From Pycnococcus provasolii (Eukaryota; Chlorophyta; Pseudoscourfieldiophyceae; Pseudoscourfieldiales; Pycnococcaceae), in assembly GCA_938743325.2 (NCBI GenBank), contig OW568872.1, positions 372,001-436,000 on the forward strand: DNA of 64,000 bases, written 5' to 3'. Under the pieces are notes generated by a model, which worked only from the letters and a program-made list of their open reading frames with translations, was not told the origin of the DNA and made no database searches. Positions 48,031 to 57,800 of this stretch are shown here, one piece after another; positions within the stretch are counted from its first letter, which is position 1; each line of letters starts with the position of its first letter. The position numbers and the translations under genes were made by a program.

Positions 48031-49692
48031 TTACGTCGGACTGGATGTGCTCCTCCGTGGCGTGATAAGTGAGAATCTGCGCATGAGGCGTTGCACGAGC
48101 TTGTCAACGCGCTCGTCGACGCTCTTAGGAACAGGAATCGTTGTTGCCATCGCTATCTCCGTGTCGTCGTCCGTGTCCTTCCTCCTGCTCTTCGAACGGC
48201 CACGTTGCTCATATTCGGCTTTCCACTTAGCACGCACGTAGATGGGTCCGAACACGAAAATCATGCTGATCCACTGCCCAATTGTTAGCTGATGATGGTA
48301 CACAATGCAGCTGAGAAGTACGCTCACAACCTGTCGCGTCGTCATAATCACGGCAAAATTCAGCGCACCGTACCGGCGAATCGTCTCGAAGATGAAGAAT
48401 TGAGACGTGGCGGCAAATAAGGAAAGCCATGCGACGTGCGCAGCAAAGCCCGGGCGCGTCAAGGCGAAGTATACGCAGTGATCCATGTTACCGCCAACGA
48501 CGAGACTTGCGAAGGAGAAAATAAATGCTATCGTCGTAGAGTGCAGCACCATATTCGCCGTTGTTAGATTGCGAAACTTTCTGAAGATGTGATCCTGATA
48601 GCTACTTGTGAATCCATCGAAGGTCATGTAAAGCACAAGTAGAATGATGCCGATGAGCGCAGCTTGAGACTCGTTGCTGTTGTTGTTGTTGTCCACGTCG
48701 TTCCACGATGGTGGTGGTGGTGAAGCTATACTACTATGATGATGAGACTTTGCCAGGTGGTACGGGACATGACGACTCGCGGCGGATACGACGGATCCTG
48801 ATATGAGGAACAGCGCGCAGCCTGCACAGATTGTCGCCATGAGTCCCACTTCCCACGCTGGATATCGCTTACCAAGAAGAAAGAACCCCCACAGCATCAC
48901 CGGCGGAACTTTCGCGCACTTCGACAGCGTTTGTAGAATGAATGAAACGTAGCGAAGCGCCTGGTACTGGCAGCTCGAAGCGATGGTGTTTGCCACTGCG
49001 CAGATTGCGATCGCTCGCCATGGTGCTCGTGGCGCGAGAGCCTTAATAGAATGCGACAGGCGTTCGCGATGCACAATGTGCGGGAACACGATCCATAACG
49101 TTGCGAAGAGCGCAGTAACGAGTCTATTTGCACAAACCAGGAAGAGTGCATCTTTGAAGTATTCGTCGTCGTCGTCTGACTCGTCGCCGGCGTATGGCTG
49201 TGTCATGATTCGTTCCTGCATGAGCCCCCATCCTGATAGCGACAGGACGATTCCAAGCTGAAGTGCGACGGGATACGACCATGCACGCCAATCTTCCCAC
49301 CACGTCGCCGCACGAGGAGATGGTGGAGCAGGAGGAGGAGAAGTTGTTGTTGTCGTCGTCATCATCATTGATGGTGCGGGATATGATGACGACACCATCA
49401 ACAACTGCCGCTTCTCCTCCTCCTCCTCCTCCTCCTCGCTGAAGTTGTCGTAATTATTATGACGATTGTTGGACTCCTCAAGCTGAAATTTCTCCGGCGG
49501 TGGATGATCAGCGCGCCTCTCCTCCTCGCCGATTTCGTCGTCATCCTGAGACTCTTCATCAGATTTTGTTGTTGTATTTGTTGTTGTCGACGTCATGAAA
49601 AATCCGCCTGAAGAAACGCCACCGCCACCTCTCTCGTAAGAGTCGTCCATGGAAGAAGACGCCACTGATTTCGTTCTTTTCGTAAAACGCAC
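48031..49692 (-). CDS. PAPS transporter-like nucleotide-sugar transporter (SLC35B2 type)
   Basis: A Golgi-type drug/metabolite-superfamily carrier with 553 residues and about ten membrane segments after an acidic, Ser/Thr-rich cytosolic N-terminus of about 130 residues. Conserved SLC35B2/B3 tracts include GWGLMQERIMTQPY, FLVCANRLV, CQYQALRYVSFILQTLSKCA, VPPVMLWG, YMTFDGFTSSYQDHIF, ATSQFFIFETIRRYGAL and MTTRQVVSVLLSCIVY. These point to import of the sulfate donor PAPS into the Golgi for sulfation of glycans or proteins, although UDP-galactose carriers are close relatives. An acidic insert (ESDDDDEYF) splits the first loop, and a Glu run near residue 85 derives from TCC repeats (49418-49438). 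The C-terminus is basic. Confidence 0.8.
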   Translation of the reverse strand: MRFTKRTKSVASSSMDDSYERGGGGVSSGGFFMTSTTTNTTTKSDEESQDDDEIGEEERRADHPPPEKFQLEESNNRHNNYDNFSEEEEEEEEKRQLLMVSSSYPAPSMMMTTTTTTSPPPAPPSPRAATWWEDWRAWSYPVALQLGIVLSLSGWGLMQERIMTQPYAGDESDDDDEYFKDALFLVCANRLVTALFATLWIVFPHIVHRERLSHSIKALAPRAPWRAIAICAVANTIASSCQYQALRYVSFILQTLSKCAKVPPVMLWGFFLLGKRYPAWEVGLMATICAGCALFLISGSVVSAASRHVPYHLAKSHHHSSIASPPPPSWNDVDNNNNSNESQAALIGIILLVLYMTFDGFTSSYQDHIFRKFRNLTTANMVLHSTTIAFIFSFASLVVGGNMDHCVYFALTRPGFAAHVAWLSLFAATSQFFIFETIRRYGALNFAVIMTTRQVVSVLLSCIVYHHQLTIGQWISMIFVFGPIYVRAKWKAEYEQRGRSKSRRKDTDDDTEIAMATTIPVPKSVDERVDKLVQRLMRRFSLITPRRSTSSPT

Positions 49693-50504
49693 GCAAGGGA
49701 GTAACGCTCTTTCGAGCGAGGAGACCTAGACTAAGGAAATCGATTTACCCGAAACCCGAAATAAAACTCCAAACGACCCCCCTGAAGGCCTGCAAAGAAA
49801 ACCCCGAACGAACTTGAAACCCCGAACGAAATCCCTGAAACCTGACCTACTCCTTGGTCTGATTTTAGGTAGTAGGGACCTGACCTCTACATACCTTAGT
49901 AGGGACCGTTTGCAGCCTCCCTTGCAGAGGTGTCTTTCAGTCCAAGACACCTGTCCAAGACTCTTGCACAGGACACAGGTCAGGTGCACAGGTCTCTTGC
50001 ACGACAGCAAGAGAGCTTGCACGAGCTTGCACGACAAATGCAAGGCCGCACGACGCACGGACGGCACGCCGGCACGCCGGCACGCCGCACGGTCGCGGCC
50101 GGTTTTCTTTGACGTGGATTAAGGTGGTCAAGAATAAATAGTTCTACGAAAAAGGACCCGGCCGCGAACCTTTTACCTCTTGCAAGCTCTTGCAAGCTCT
50201 TGCAAGAACACTCAAAAGCGGCCGGTGTGGAATAAGGGAGGTGTGTGTGTGCAAGGATGTCTTTTTTATCCCTCCTCGCCGGACGTTTGGGAAAAAGAGA
50301 AGACGTTTATCGTAGAGGCGTGATGAATGCAGTGAATAATGATGAAGTTGACTTGCCCTTGAACGAATCAAGCCAAACGAAATGAAGCAAACCTCGCCAC
50401 CTAACCTCGCCCGGCTCGCCTGACGAACTTGAGAGTAGTTTCCATTTTTCTTCATTTTCGTTTTATTTCTTCTGTGCTCTGCGCTTGCTTGCTTGCGTCC
50501 GGCC
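49693..50504. other. Divergent spacer between SLC35B2-like and EF-hand/CNB genes
   Basis: An 812-bp region with degenerate CCCGAA repeats (49745-49840), GCACAGG/TTGCACGA tandem sequence (49960-50045), a GCACGCCG triplet repeat (50066-50095), a TTGCAAGCTC repeat in three copies (50178-50207) and a TATCGTAGAG element at 50308-50317. Open frames here follow the repeats and are not accepted. Confidence 0.55.
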
Positions 50505-53500
50505 ATGCCCGTGAATCCGTACTTGATACGTAAACTGGAAACTGATGGCACGTTCTTTGAGGAAGGGGGTGAACATGGTGATGAAAATGGCGTCGATGGT
50601 GTTTCGTTGGTAGATGGGGAAGAACCCGTTGATGGTGGTGGTCGTGATAATGACGCCGCCAACCCACTGCTCCCCAGTGCGGCGGATTCTTCCCTTGTGG
50701 CCACCCCTTATGTCGACGACACGCCGGACGACGACACGGACGCACTCGCACCTCCAGGTGAAGTCATCGAACCCATGGAAGTTGCCAGCCTTCTCAGAAA
50801 CCTACACGAAAAAGATATACCCGTAACGGACGCGCTCGCATACCTCGTCGGCGGAACGTTGAACGTCGAGCGACTCAGGAACCTGCGCAACGCAGGGCCG
50901 GCGGTGGAGCTCGGGCTAGACCTGCTGTGGCGAGCGGAAATTATGCTCGTGGAAAGTGAGGACCCGCAGGGCGTCTTCACCAAGGTGATTGAAAAACACT
51001 TCTGGCTTGCGGACGATAACGCGTCCGGAACGCTGAGTATGGAAGAGGCGGTAGAAGCTGCGCACCCGTGCATTTACGAACTGCTGGGACCTGTTGCTAT
51101 GCTCCTCGTGCGCACTGACCTATCCGTCGCATACTACGAAACGGACGACGACCACTCGGGGCTGCTTTCCATCACGGAGTTTGACGACTACTGCCGCGAC
51201 CTAATCACACGCGCTATCGACGCCTACTACGACATCATGAAGCTCGTCGCTCACCCTGGGTGTGCTCGCTTGATTGCGGCAACCACGCAGATAGCGGAGG
51301 CGTCGGTTGGGTGGGATAAAACTCATTTCAACGGGGATATCTTCGAAGACGGCAAGCTAAAGCAACAACACTCGCTGCCTACTTCCGTGAGCCGACAGAA
51401 CAGTGCCGCATACGACGTATCACAGCAGCACGAACAGTCAGCGGCTGGCCTCGCGAATGCAAAGCGTCCAACTCGAATCGGAGGACCGCTTTCGCGCGCT
51501 GACATCATGAAGAAAGTCGCGCGGTCGTTAGCAGCGACGCACGACGAAAGTGCTAACAACGATGGCGGAGGGGCAGTGGAACGAAGCGCGAGCGATACTG
51601 GCACGCGACAGCGAGCTACAACACTTGCCGCCACCACCTCATCTCGCACGATGGAAAGCAAACCGTCGATGACGCGCCGCGCAAGTGCCATGCCTGATCC
51701 ATCAACGCCTTCGCGCGGCCAGTTGTCGGCAAGTACAAGTCTCTCACTCTCACGAGCAGCCAGCATGGCGCCTGAGGAGGATGACACGTTAAACGAGCTC
51801 GACCACACCAGGCCAATCGCGAGCATGCCGCCGACTGCATTCGCGTGCTTTCTTGGTGCGGGGCAGGTACTTCGACGTGCATTGCAGGCACTGACACGCG
51901 ATGAATTCGTGCCGCTCTGCACAGATTGCTTTCGGGTAGCAGACGCCGACAAATCTGGAACGCTCGTGTCACCCGAATTCGAGGAGGCATGTGTGTCCTC
52001 CATACGAAAACTCGCGAACGTTGACATCGAGCTCGATCGCGTCATGAAGTTGCGCGACGAGGTTGACCTGGACCACGACGAAGGTCTTGATCTGGAAGAG
52101 TTCATCGAATTCGTGCAGTGCATCATTAGCTTCAACGCAGCGTCGATGATGAGCACAATGAAGCTTCTTGCGGAATGGACTGGCAACACGAAGGACTCTG
52201 CAATGAGCCACAACCAGAAGGAGACGTACGTGACACCACGACAGATGCTTGTAAACCTCATCAAGCGCTCGACGGAAATTCGCCACGACGTTACGCGCGA
52301 TGTCTGTCTCATGATGACGAAAAAACTTGCTGACACGATGGAGAACGCGGAATTTCGTACGATGATTATGGAAAATTTTGCCGCGGCGGACGAGGGCGGA
52401 CTTGAGGAAGATGAAGGCTGCCTGAATTTCAAGGAATTTGCACCGGTTGTCAAGGATATACTCAGGCTATGGACAGGATCGACCATGGACGACAAATCGC
52501 TGCGCGAATACTTTGAGAAATTTGACCGCGACAACAATCGCATGCTCGACGAGGATGAGTTTGTGGAATTTGTGGAGTACCTCTTTGTTTCCATCACGGA
52601 GTACAACGTCGAGCTTGCAGCTCTTGGTCAGCTTGACAAGCTGCGCGAGCGCGAGGCGGCGCGCAGGCGTGCAGAGGAAGAGATGATCAAGAATGCGAAA
52701 TTGACGAAGCTCATTCTCGAGAAGCTTCGCTTGAACGCGCTTTTCGAGGAGTTGCCGACGATCGACATGCGCCGCCTCAGTGTGCATGTACAACTGAACA
52801 AGTGCCACAAGGGGGATGTGCTAGTTTTTGAAACGCCTCCCGAGCAGTATGCGCCAAACATTATTACGCGCCTCATGGAAGCGCGCGAGGCGCAGCGTGC
52901 GAAGCTATCGAAAATGGCTCGACGCACGAAGCCAAGTTTGCAAGAGAGAAAGGCTGACGAAAAGCGAAAAGCCAAGCAAGACGATAAAAGAAACGCCGCC
53001 TCCCTTTCCAGAGGCGACCTTGCTGATTCGAGCGTTTACCTTGTGCTCGACGGATGCGTGAGACTGTATCGCGGCTGCGCTGATGCCAGCGCGGTTGCAG
53101 ACTTCCCGGGAAGTCTGATGGCGAACCAAATTGCACCTCTCCTCGATCGTCAAGCGAATTGGATCAAGGGTCGGCTGTGCTTGCGCATAATGGACCTGCG
53201 TGCTGGGTCGTACATCGGGGAGGCTGCGCTGCTCGACTCACCGCAAGGGCAGGTAGTGCAGGTGATAGAGGAGGGCACAACGGTGCTAAAGATCCCTCGC
53301 AAGGATTTGCTTGAGACCCTCCCTAAGCCATCGCTCGATCTTGTGAAGGCACATGCAAGAAAGACCTCTACCTATCGAGTCGATCGGGCACGGCACATTT
53401 TCGAGGCGCTCAAGGATGTGCGAATTCGCGAGCATCGAGATTCCGCACGTGCGCCACCCGTGCCACCTCAGTTCCGCTTGAAGGGACTCAAGCCGAATAC

Positions 53501-54239
53501 GTCGAACGAAACTAGTTTGAAGAAGACCGATTCGCCAACGAAGCACCGTAATTTTGCACCGCGCATTCGTTCGAGCCACACTCGGTCGGTTGCGAAGGCT
53601 TTCAACGCTTTGGAGGCAGGCACCCCCTTTTTAGCTGGCAACCACTCATCGCCACGACGCCATAATCACAGCCGACCCAATTCGAGCCTTTCTTTACGAC
53701 CGCCTAGGAGCGAGTCATCGTCGGCCGAGATGAGTGCGACGAATGACAGCTCGTGGAGCTTAGATTCGCCCGCAAGCCTGACACGTCTCGCTCTGTATCC
53801 GGAGTCAAGTGCGCCGAACCTTGGTGGTGGGCGCCGTGCGACCAGTAGTCACGGGCACAGATGGAGTTCGAGTGGATGGGATGGCACACCGATCTCACCT
53901 TCAAGCTCGCGACTGCTTGGCACAACGCAGGATGGAAGTTTGCTGGACTTCATTGACGCGAACCCGCACCTGCTACCCACGTTCAAGACCAAAGGGTTTG
54001 TTCCGGACCAGGTTCGTCGTCGCGCTTCGTCGAGACAAATGCCGTCACATCCCACGCCTTCGCCGACGTCTCTGCACCGCGTCGCGTCCGCGCTCGCCGC
54101 GACACGCACAGCCGTGCTTGCGTATCAGCCTGAAGCCAATGGTTTGCCCACCGCCCTTCCGAGTTTCGTTCCTTACTCGCAGCTGCGCGCTCGCAGTATC
54201 GGCAACTTGTACCAAGTACCAAGTACTTGGTACTTTTGA
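50505..54239 (+). CDS. EF-hand and cyclic-nucleotide-binding-domain protein
   Basis: The ATG at 50505 gives 1244 residues. EF-hand loops are visible at about 168-180 (DDNASGTLSMEE), 213-225 (DDDHSGLLSITE), 480-492 (DADKSGTLVSPE), 520-532 (DLDHDEGLDLEE) and 672-684 (DRDNNRMLDEDE); the first four occur as two pairs. A cyclic-nucleotide-binding-like beta roll spans about 768-940 (VYLVLDGCVRLYRG and GSYIGEAALLDSPQ), interrupted by a charged insertion of about 60 residues. The canonical phosphate-binding Arg of the cassette is not obvious. The C-terminal 300 residues are Ser/Arg/Pro-rich. No kinase or channel domain is present, so it looks like a calcium- and possibly cNMP-responsive adaptor. TGTAA at 54352 follows. 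Confidence 0.75.
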   Translation: MPVNPYLIRKLETDGTFFEEGGEHGDENGVDGVSLVDGEEPVDGGGRDNDAANPLLPSAADSSLVATPYVDDTPDDDTDALAPPGEVIEPMEVASLLRNLHEKDIPVTDALAYLVGGTLNVERLRNLRNAGPAVELGLDLLWRAEIMLVESEDPQGVFTKVIEKHFWLADDNASGTLSMEEAVEAAHPCIYELLGPVAMLLVRTDLSVAYYETDDDHSGLLSITEFDDYCRDLITRAIDAYYDIMKLVAHPGCARLIAATTQIAEASVGWDKTHFNGDIFEDGKLKQQHSLPTSVSRQNSAAYDVSQQHEQSAAGLANAKRPTRIGGPLSRADIMKKVARSLAATHDESANNDGGGAVERSASDTGTRQRATTLAATTSSRTMESKPSMTRRASAMPDPSTPSRGQLSASTSLSLSRAASMAPEEDDTLNELDHTRPIASMPPTAFACFLGAGQVLRRALQALTRDEFVPLCTDCFRVADADKSGTLVSPEFEEACVSSIRKLANVDIELDRVMKLRDEVDLDHDEGLDLEEFIEFVQCIISFNAASMMSTMKLLAEWTGNTKDSAMSHNQKETYVTPRQMLVNLIKRSTEIRHDVTRDVCLMMTKKLADTMENAEFRTMIMENFAAADEGGLEEDEGCLNFKEFAPVVKDILRLWTGSTMDDKSLREYFEKFDRDNNRMLDEDEFVEFVEYLFVSITEYNVELAALGQLDKLREREAARRRAEEEMIKNAKLTKLILEKLRLNALFEELPTIDMRRLSVHVQLNKCHKGDVLVFETPPEQYAPNIITRLMEAREAQRAKLSKMARRTKPSLQERKADEKRKAKQDDKRNAASLSRGDLADSSVYLVLDGCVRLYRGCADASAVADFPGSLMANQIAPLLDRQANWIKGRLCLRIMDLRAGSYIGEAALLDSPQGQVVQVIEEGTTVLKIPRKDLLETLPKPSLDLVKAHARKTSTYRVDRARHIFEALKDVRIREHRDSARAPPVPPQFRLKGLKPNTSNETSLKKTDSPTKHRNFAPRIRSSHTRSVAKAFNALEAGTPFLAGNHSSPRRHNHSRPNSSLSLRPPRSESSSAEMSATNDSSWSLDSPASLTRLALYPESSAPNLGGGRRATSSHGHRWSSSGWDGTPISPSSSRLLGTTQDGSLLDFIDANPHLLPTFKTKGFVPDQVRRRASSRQMPSHPTPSPTSLHRVASALAATRTAVLAYQPEANGLPTALPSFVPYSQLRARSIGNLYQVPSTWYF

Positions 54240-54847
54240 GTACTGTATGGTAAAGCTTTGTTAGTACAGTACATACTACTGTAGTACTACTGTACGATTA
54301 GATAACGTCCGGGCTGCAGTCAGTCGTGTGAAAAACAATAGGGTACAGTACTGTAAATAAATAAATTTGGGACACCTCTGCCAATTACCCGGGTAGCGAC
54401 AGGTGACAGGGGCAAGTTGACCGCGGGGGCCAGTTGACCGCGTTGCGCCGAGGGGCGGCCGGCGGACTGGCGGAGGAGGTTGGCGGAGGCCGGAGGAGTT
54501 GTAAAAAAGTGTAAGGAAGGACGAACGAGGAATGTGCAGTAAACTTTTTTACATAAAAAGTATGTCTGGGGTGTGACGTCATACATACCAGTACGATATA
54601 GCACCTGGGAAAAGTCCAAGGAGGAAGTCGTGTCCTTTCTCCATGGAGTCAGGGAGACGGTTATCTATCGACTTTTCGGTAAAAGTCGCACACGATATAC
54701 CACTATAGGTAGACAATTTGGTACATACTGCAGTTCTTTACAAACGGCCGACGTGGTTGTGGCACCGTGCACCGTGCACACCACCACCTGCCACGTTGTT
54801 GTTGCCCGCTGTGTCACACGGCCATCGTGCGTCAAGATTCGGTGAGC
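54240..54847. other. Spacer upstream of the Cache receptor gene
   Basis: A 608-bp stretch containing clustered GTACTGTA/TACAGTAC motifs (54241-54296) and the polyadenylation site of the upstream gene. Its distal part is promoter and leader of the next gene. The in-frame codons before 54848 have no conserved content. Confidence 0.5.
54352..54356 (+). terminator. Putative TGTAA polyadenylation signal (EF-hand/CNB gene)
   Basis: TGTAA followed by ATAAATAAATTT, 113 bp past the stop codon. Between them lie TACTGTA/TACAGTA palindromic motifs (54241-54296). Confidence 0.45.
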
Positions 54848-57800
54848 ATGTCGTCGTCGTCGTCGCGGCGCACTACGCTTGCGGCCACATATTATGTGGT
54901 TGGCGGTGGACTTAAGGTTGTGCTCCACAGCTTTTCCTTGCACTTGCTCTCGCTCACTTTTTGTGCACTTGCTCTCGCTCACTTGTGCTGGCAGGCCGAC
55001 GCACTTGAAGAAGTCAGCACGACAAGGACGACGCTTCCAGGGAGTCAGACGGGTCAACCGAGTTCACAGGTGGCGCTGCCGAAGCTCGAGCTCACCAAAA
55101 CAACACATGATTTAGACCTCCAGGCGACGTACCAGACAATAACGGAAAGCACCCTTAACTCGCTGCCGAGAAGTACTGACGTATGCAGCGCACTGACAGG
55201 AAACGTCTGCGCTTTCATGGAAAGCTCGCGATTGCTGCATTACGTTAAGTGGAGAGTTCAGCAGGTGCGGAACGCAAACGACTTTGAGACTCTAGCGAAA
55301 GACTGGAAGAACAAAACCTCCACTCGATTTCGCTCAGCCTTCTACTTCCATGCGCGCATATGCAGCTCACAGCTGAGAAGATGTGTCGTCAGCGGAGATG
55401 GCTACGGTCTTGAGGACCAAGCCGCGGCGAATGTGAACAGCAATGGCGTCACATGGTTCGACCACTTGAATGTTTACATGTCTGACGTCGTTAACGTGAG
55501 TGCGGCGGCAAGGGATGTCACAAAGTCTGTTGCGAGTGGAATTGCATTTCAGCTGAACACAGCCGCCTATGAAGCTCTTGAAAAGTGCGCAACAAATGAC
55601 ACAGCTTGTGTCCCTCTGAAGTGGGAACGCGTGGTTTTTGCGGGATGCAGGCACCTACCGAACTTCGGGCGCGCACTCAGCGCCTGTCGCGAGGTGCGAG
55701 AGGACTACAGTGGAGACCACGTCGAGGAGCTCTATCCCGGCCTCGTCGTCAGCTCGCTGATGCAGGTGACGCCGCTTACTGCCCGCTCGCCGTTTTTTAA
55801 TTGGCCACCTCTCTGGGCGTATGCCAACGACACCGCCGTTGCTCAGGCGATGCGCAAAAACGATCTACTTTACGCCGTCTCAGGCTTTATGGACTCGAGT
55901 ACGCGCGCTATCACGCCATGCGATAGCTCGTACAGTCACTTCTGCAGTCAGCATAATCTGCTCTATTTGGCCGGTCTCGCTTATCGCGAGTTGCACTCTG
56001 CGAGCGACTTCCAAGTTCTCGTGAGTATGGCAGTTGAGATTTCGTACGGCCCGAGATTTAAGGTAAAGTCAATCTCGGTGGATGGAGTTCCCAACGACTT
56101 CTATATCTTTTTTATTCGTGACGACGGTACAATCATTGCACATGAGTACGAGGATTACATTAATCGCAAGCTTTCCGACGTTCATGAGTCTGCGCGCGCA
56201 TCGAATCTGCACGAACTCCTCCTCGAAGCTGCAGGGAAGAACGACAATTACGGGAGTTTCGTCACGTACAAGTGGCCTAGAGATGCGAGCTGCCTGAGTG
56301 ATTGCAGCGGTGCAACGTGGGAGGATCAAAAAGTAGCGTACGTGTTCAGGTACGACCGCTTCGATGTGAGCGGGTACGTTGGCGTTGGATATAATCACGA
56401 GAGACCGCCCGTGGCTAAATTGGACACGCGCTCGCAAGATGTCGTGAATTGCACAGACTTGTACGCGCTTCCCTGCTCGGCAGTGAATGCGGAGAATCTT
56501 GTGAGCCACACGAAATCAGCCATCCTAATATACGGTCTTGATCGGGTCATGGCTGAAATAGATGCTAAAAACCAAGACTACCTCATTGAAAGTGATGACG
56601 GTCTTTCCTACGTCTTCATTGCCGACTACAATATGACGATGCTGGCACATGGCTCGAACCCTGGTCAAATGTACGACTGTGCATCGAAATAAGCCGTGAC
56701 ATGCACACCGCAACAACCACTAACAATCTAACACACTAATTAAACAGAGTGGGGCGTACGCTCGCACAATTTGCTGAGATTGATCCAGTCTTATCTAAGA
56801 ATATCTGCGACTACGGGACAGCTAACGCGTCTGTTGGCTGCTTTGACGGAGACTTAACGCAAGATCGTATGAGAAGGGTAGCTGAAGCAGGTGGTGGGTG
56901 GGTGACGTATACATGGGTTGGCAGCGACGGAAATTCGTTTGAAAAGATCTCCTTCATTCGAGCATTCAATGAAATGAATGGCCGATTCGTGTACATTGGG
57001 AGCGGCTACAATCAGAGAAGTTATCCAGTTGCAAAGCCTATTGCTAATCCACCCGACGTCACGGAGGAGGAAGCGAGGTGCTCAGCTGATTACGAGACGG
57101 AATGCTCTCGCAAAGAGGTGATTTCGCTCGTGGGATACAAAATTTCGGAGCTGAACAGCGCAATCAGCGTTGACCTGCTCAGCGATCGTAGAACGTATGG
57201 ACTATCGCCGAATTTCGCTCAGGCACTCAAAACAATCATGCAAGATGAACAAAACGAGGAGCTGAGATCGCGAAACTTTCATATATCCGTCTTTGACCTC
57301 GATGGCGCATTGCAGGCGAGCGACGAGATTTCGCTGCAACAGCCGACAAGGACATGGGGTGATCTCTATTTGACTCTTAAGATCGGCGATATCCTGAAGG
57401 AGGAGGGTGTGACGAGTCTGAACTCTAACCAATATGCCGAAGGGATGATCGCACAAAGCTATCTTGGTGGAGGCTGGCTTGAGGAGTCTGCGTATCTGTT
57501 GGATGATCGCATGGGACGTTCAGCATGGGTTGTCTACGTCAGCGCACCGATATGCCCCAACATAGAAGACCTCAGTACCTGCGTCTTTTTGACCTCTCAC
57601 GTATCTCATGAAGCTGTGCCGGCACCGCAATCGTCGTGTGAGCTGGGACACTACCTATCGGCAGATAATAACTGCGTTCCTTGTCAACCTGGATACTTTC
57701 AGGACAATGCCATTTCGACGCAGTGCGATCCTTGCGATGTGGATTCATATGCGCCTTCAGCAGGCTCGGCAACTTGTACAAGTTGCCCGTTGAATTCACG

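Noticed and set aside
47862-48107. 82-residue extension before the copper monooxygenase signal peptide
   Set aside because: It would bury the signal peptide and overlaps the end of the neighbouring gene's coding region.
51323-52606. 427-codon minus-strand frame opposite the EF-hand gene
   Set aside because: Ser/Met-rich mirror of the EF-hand frame with no recognisable domain.
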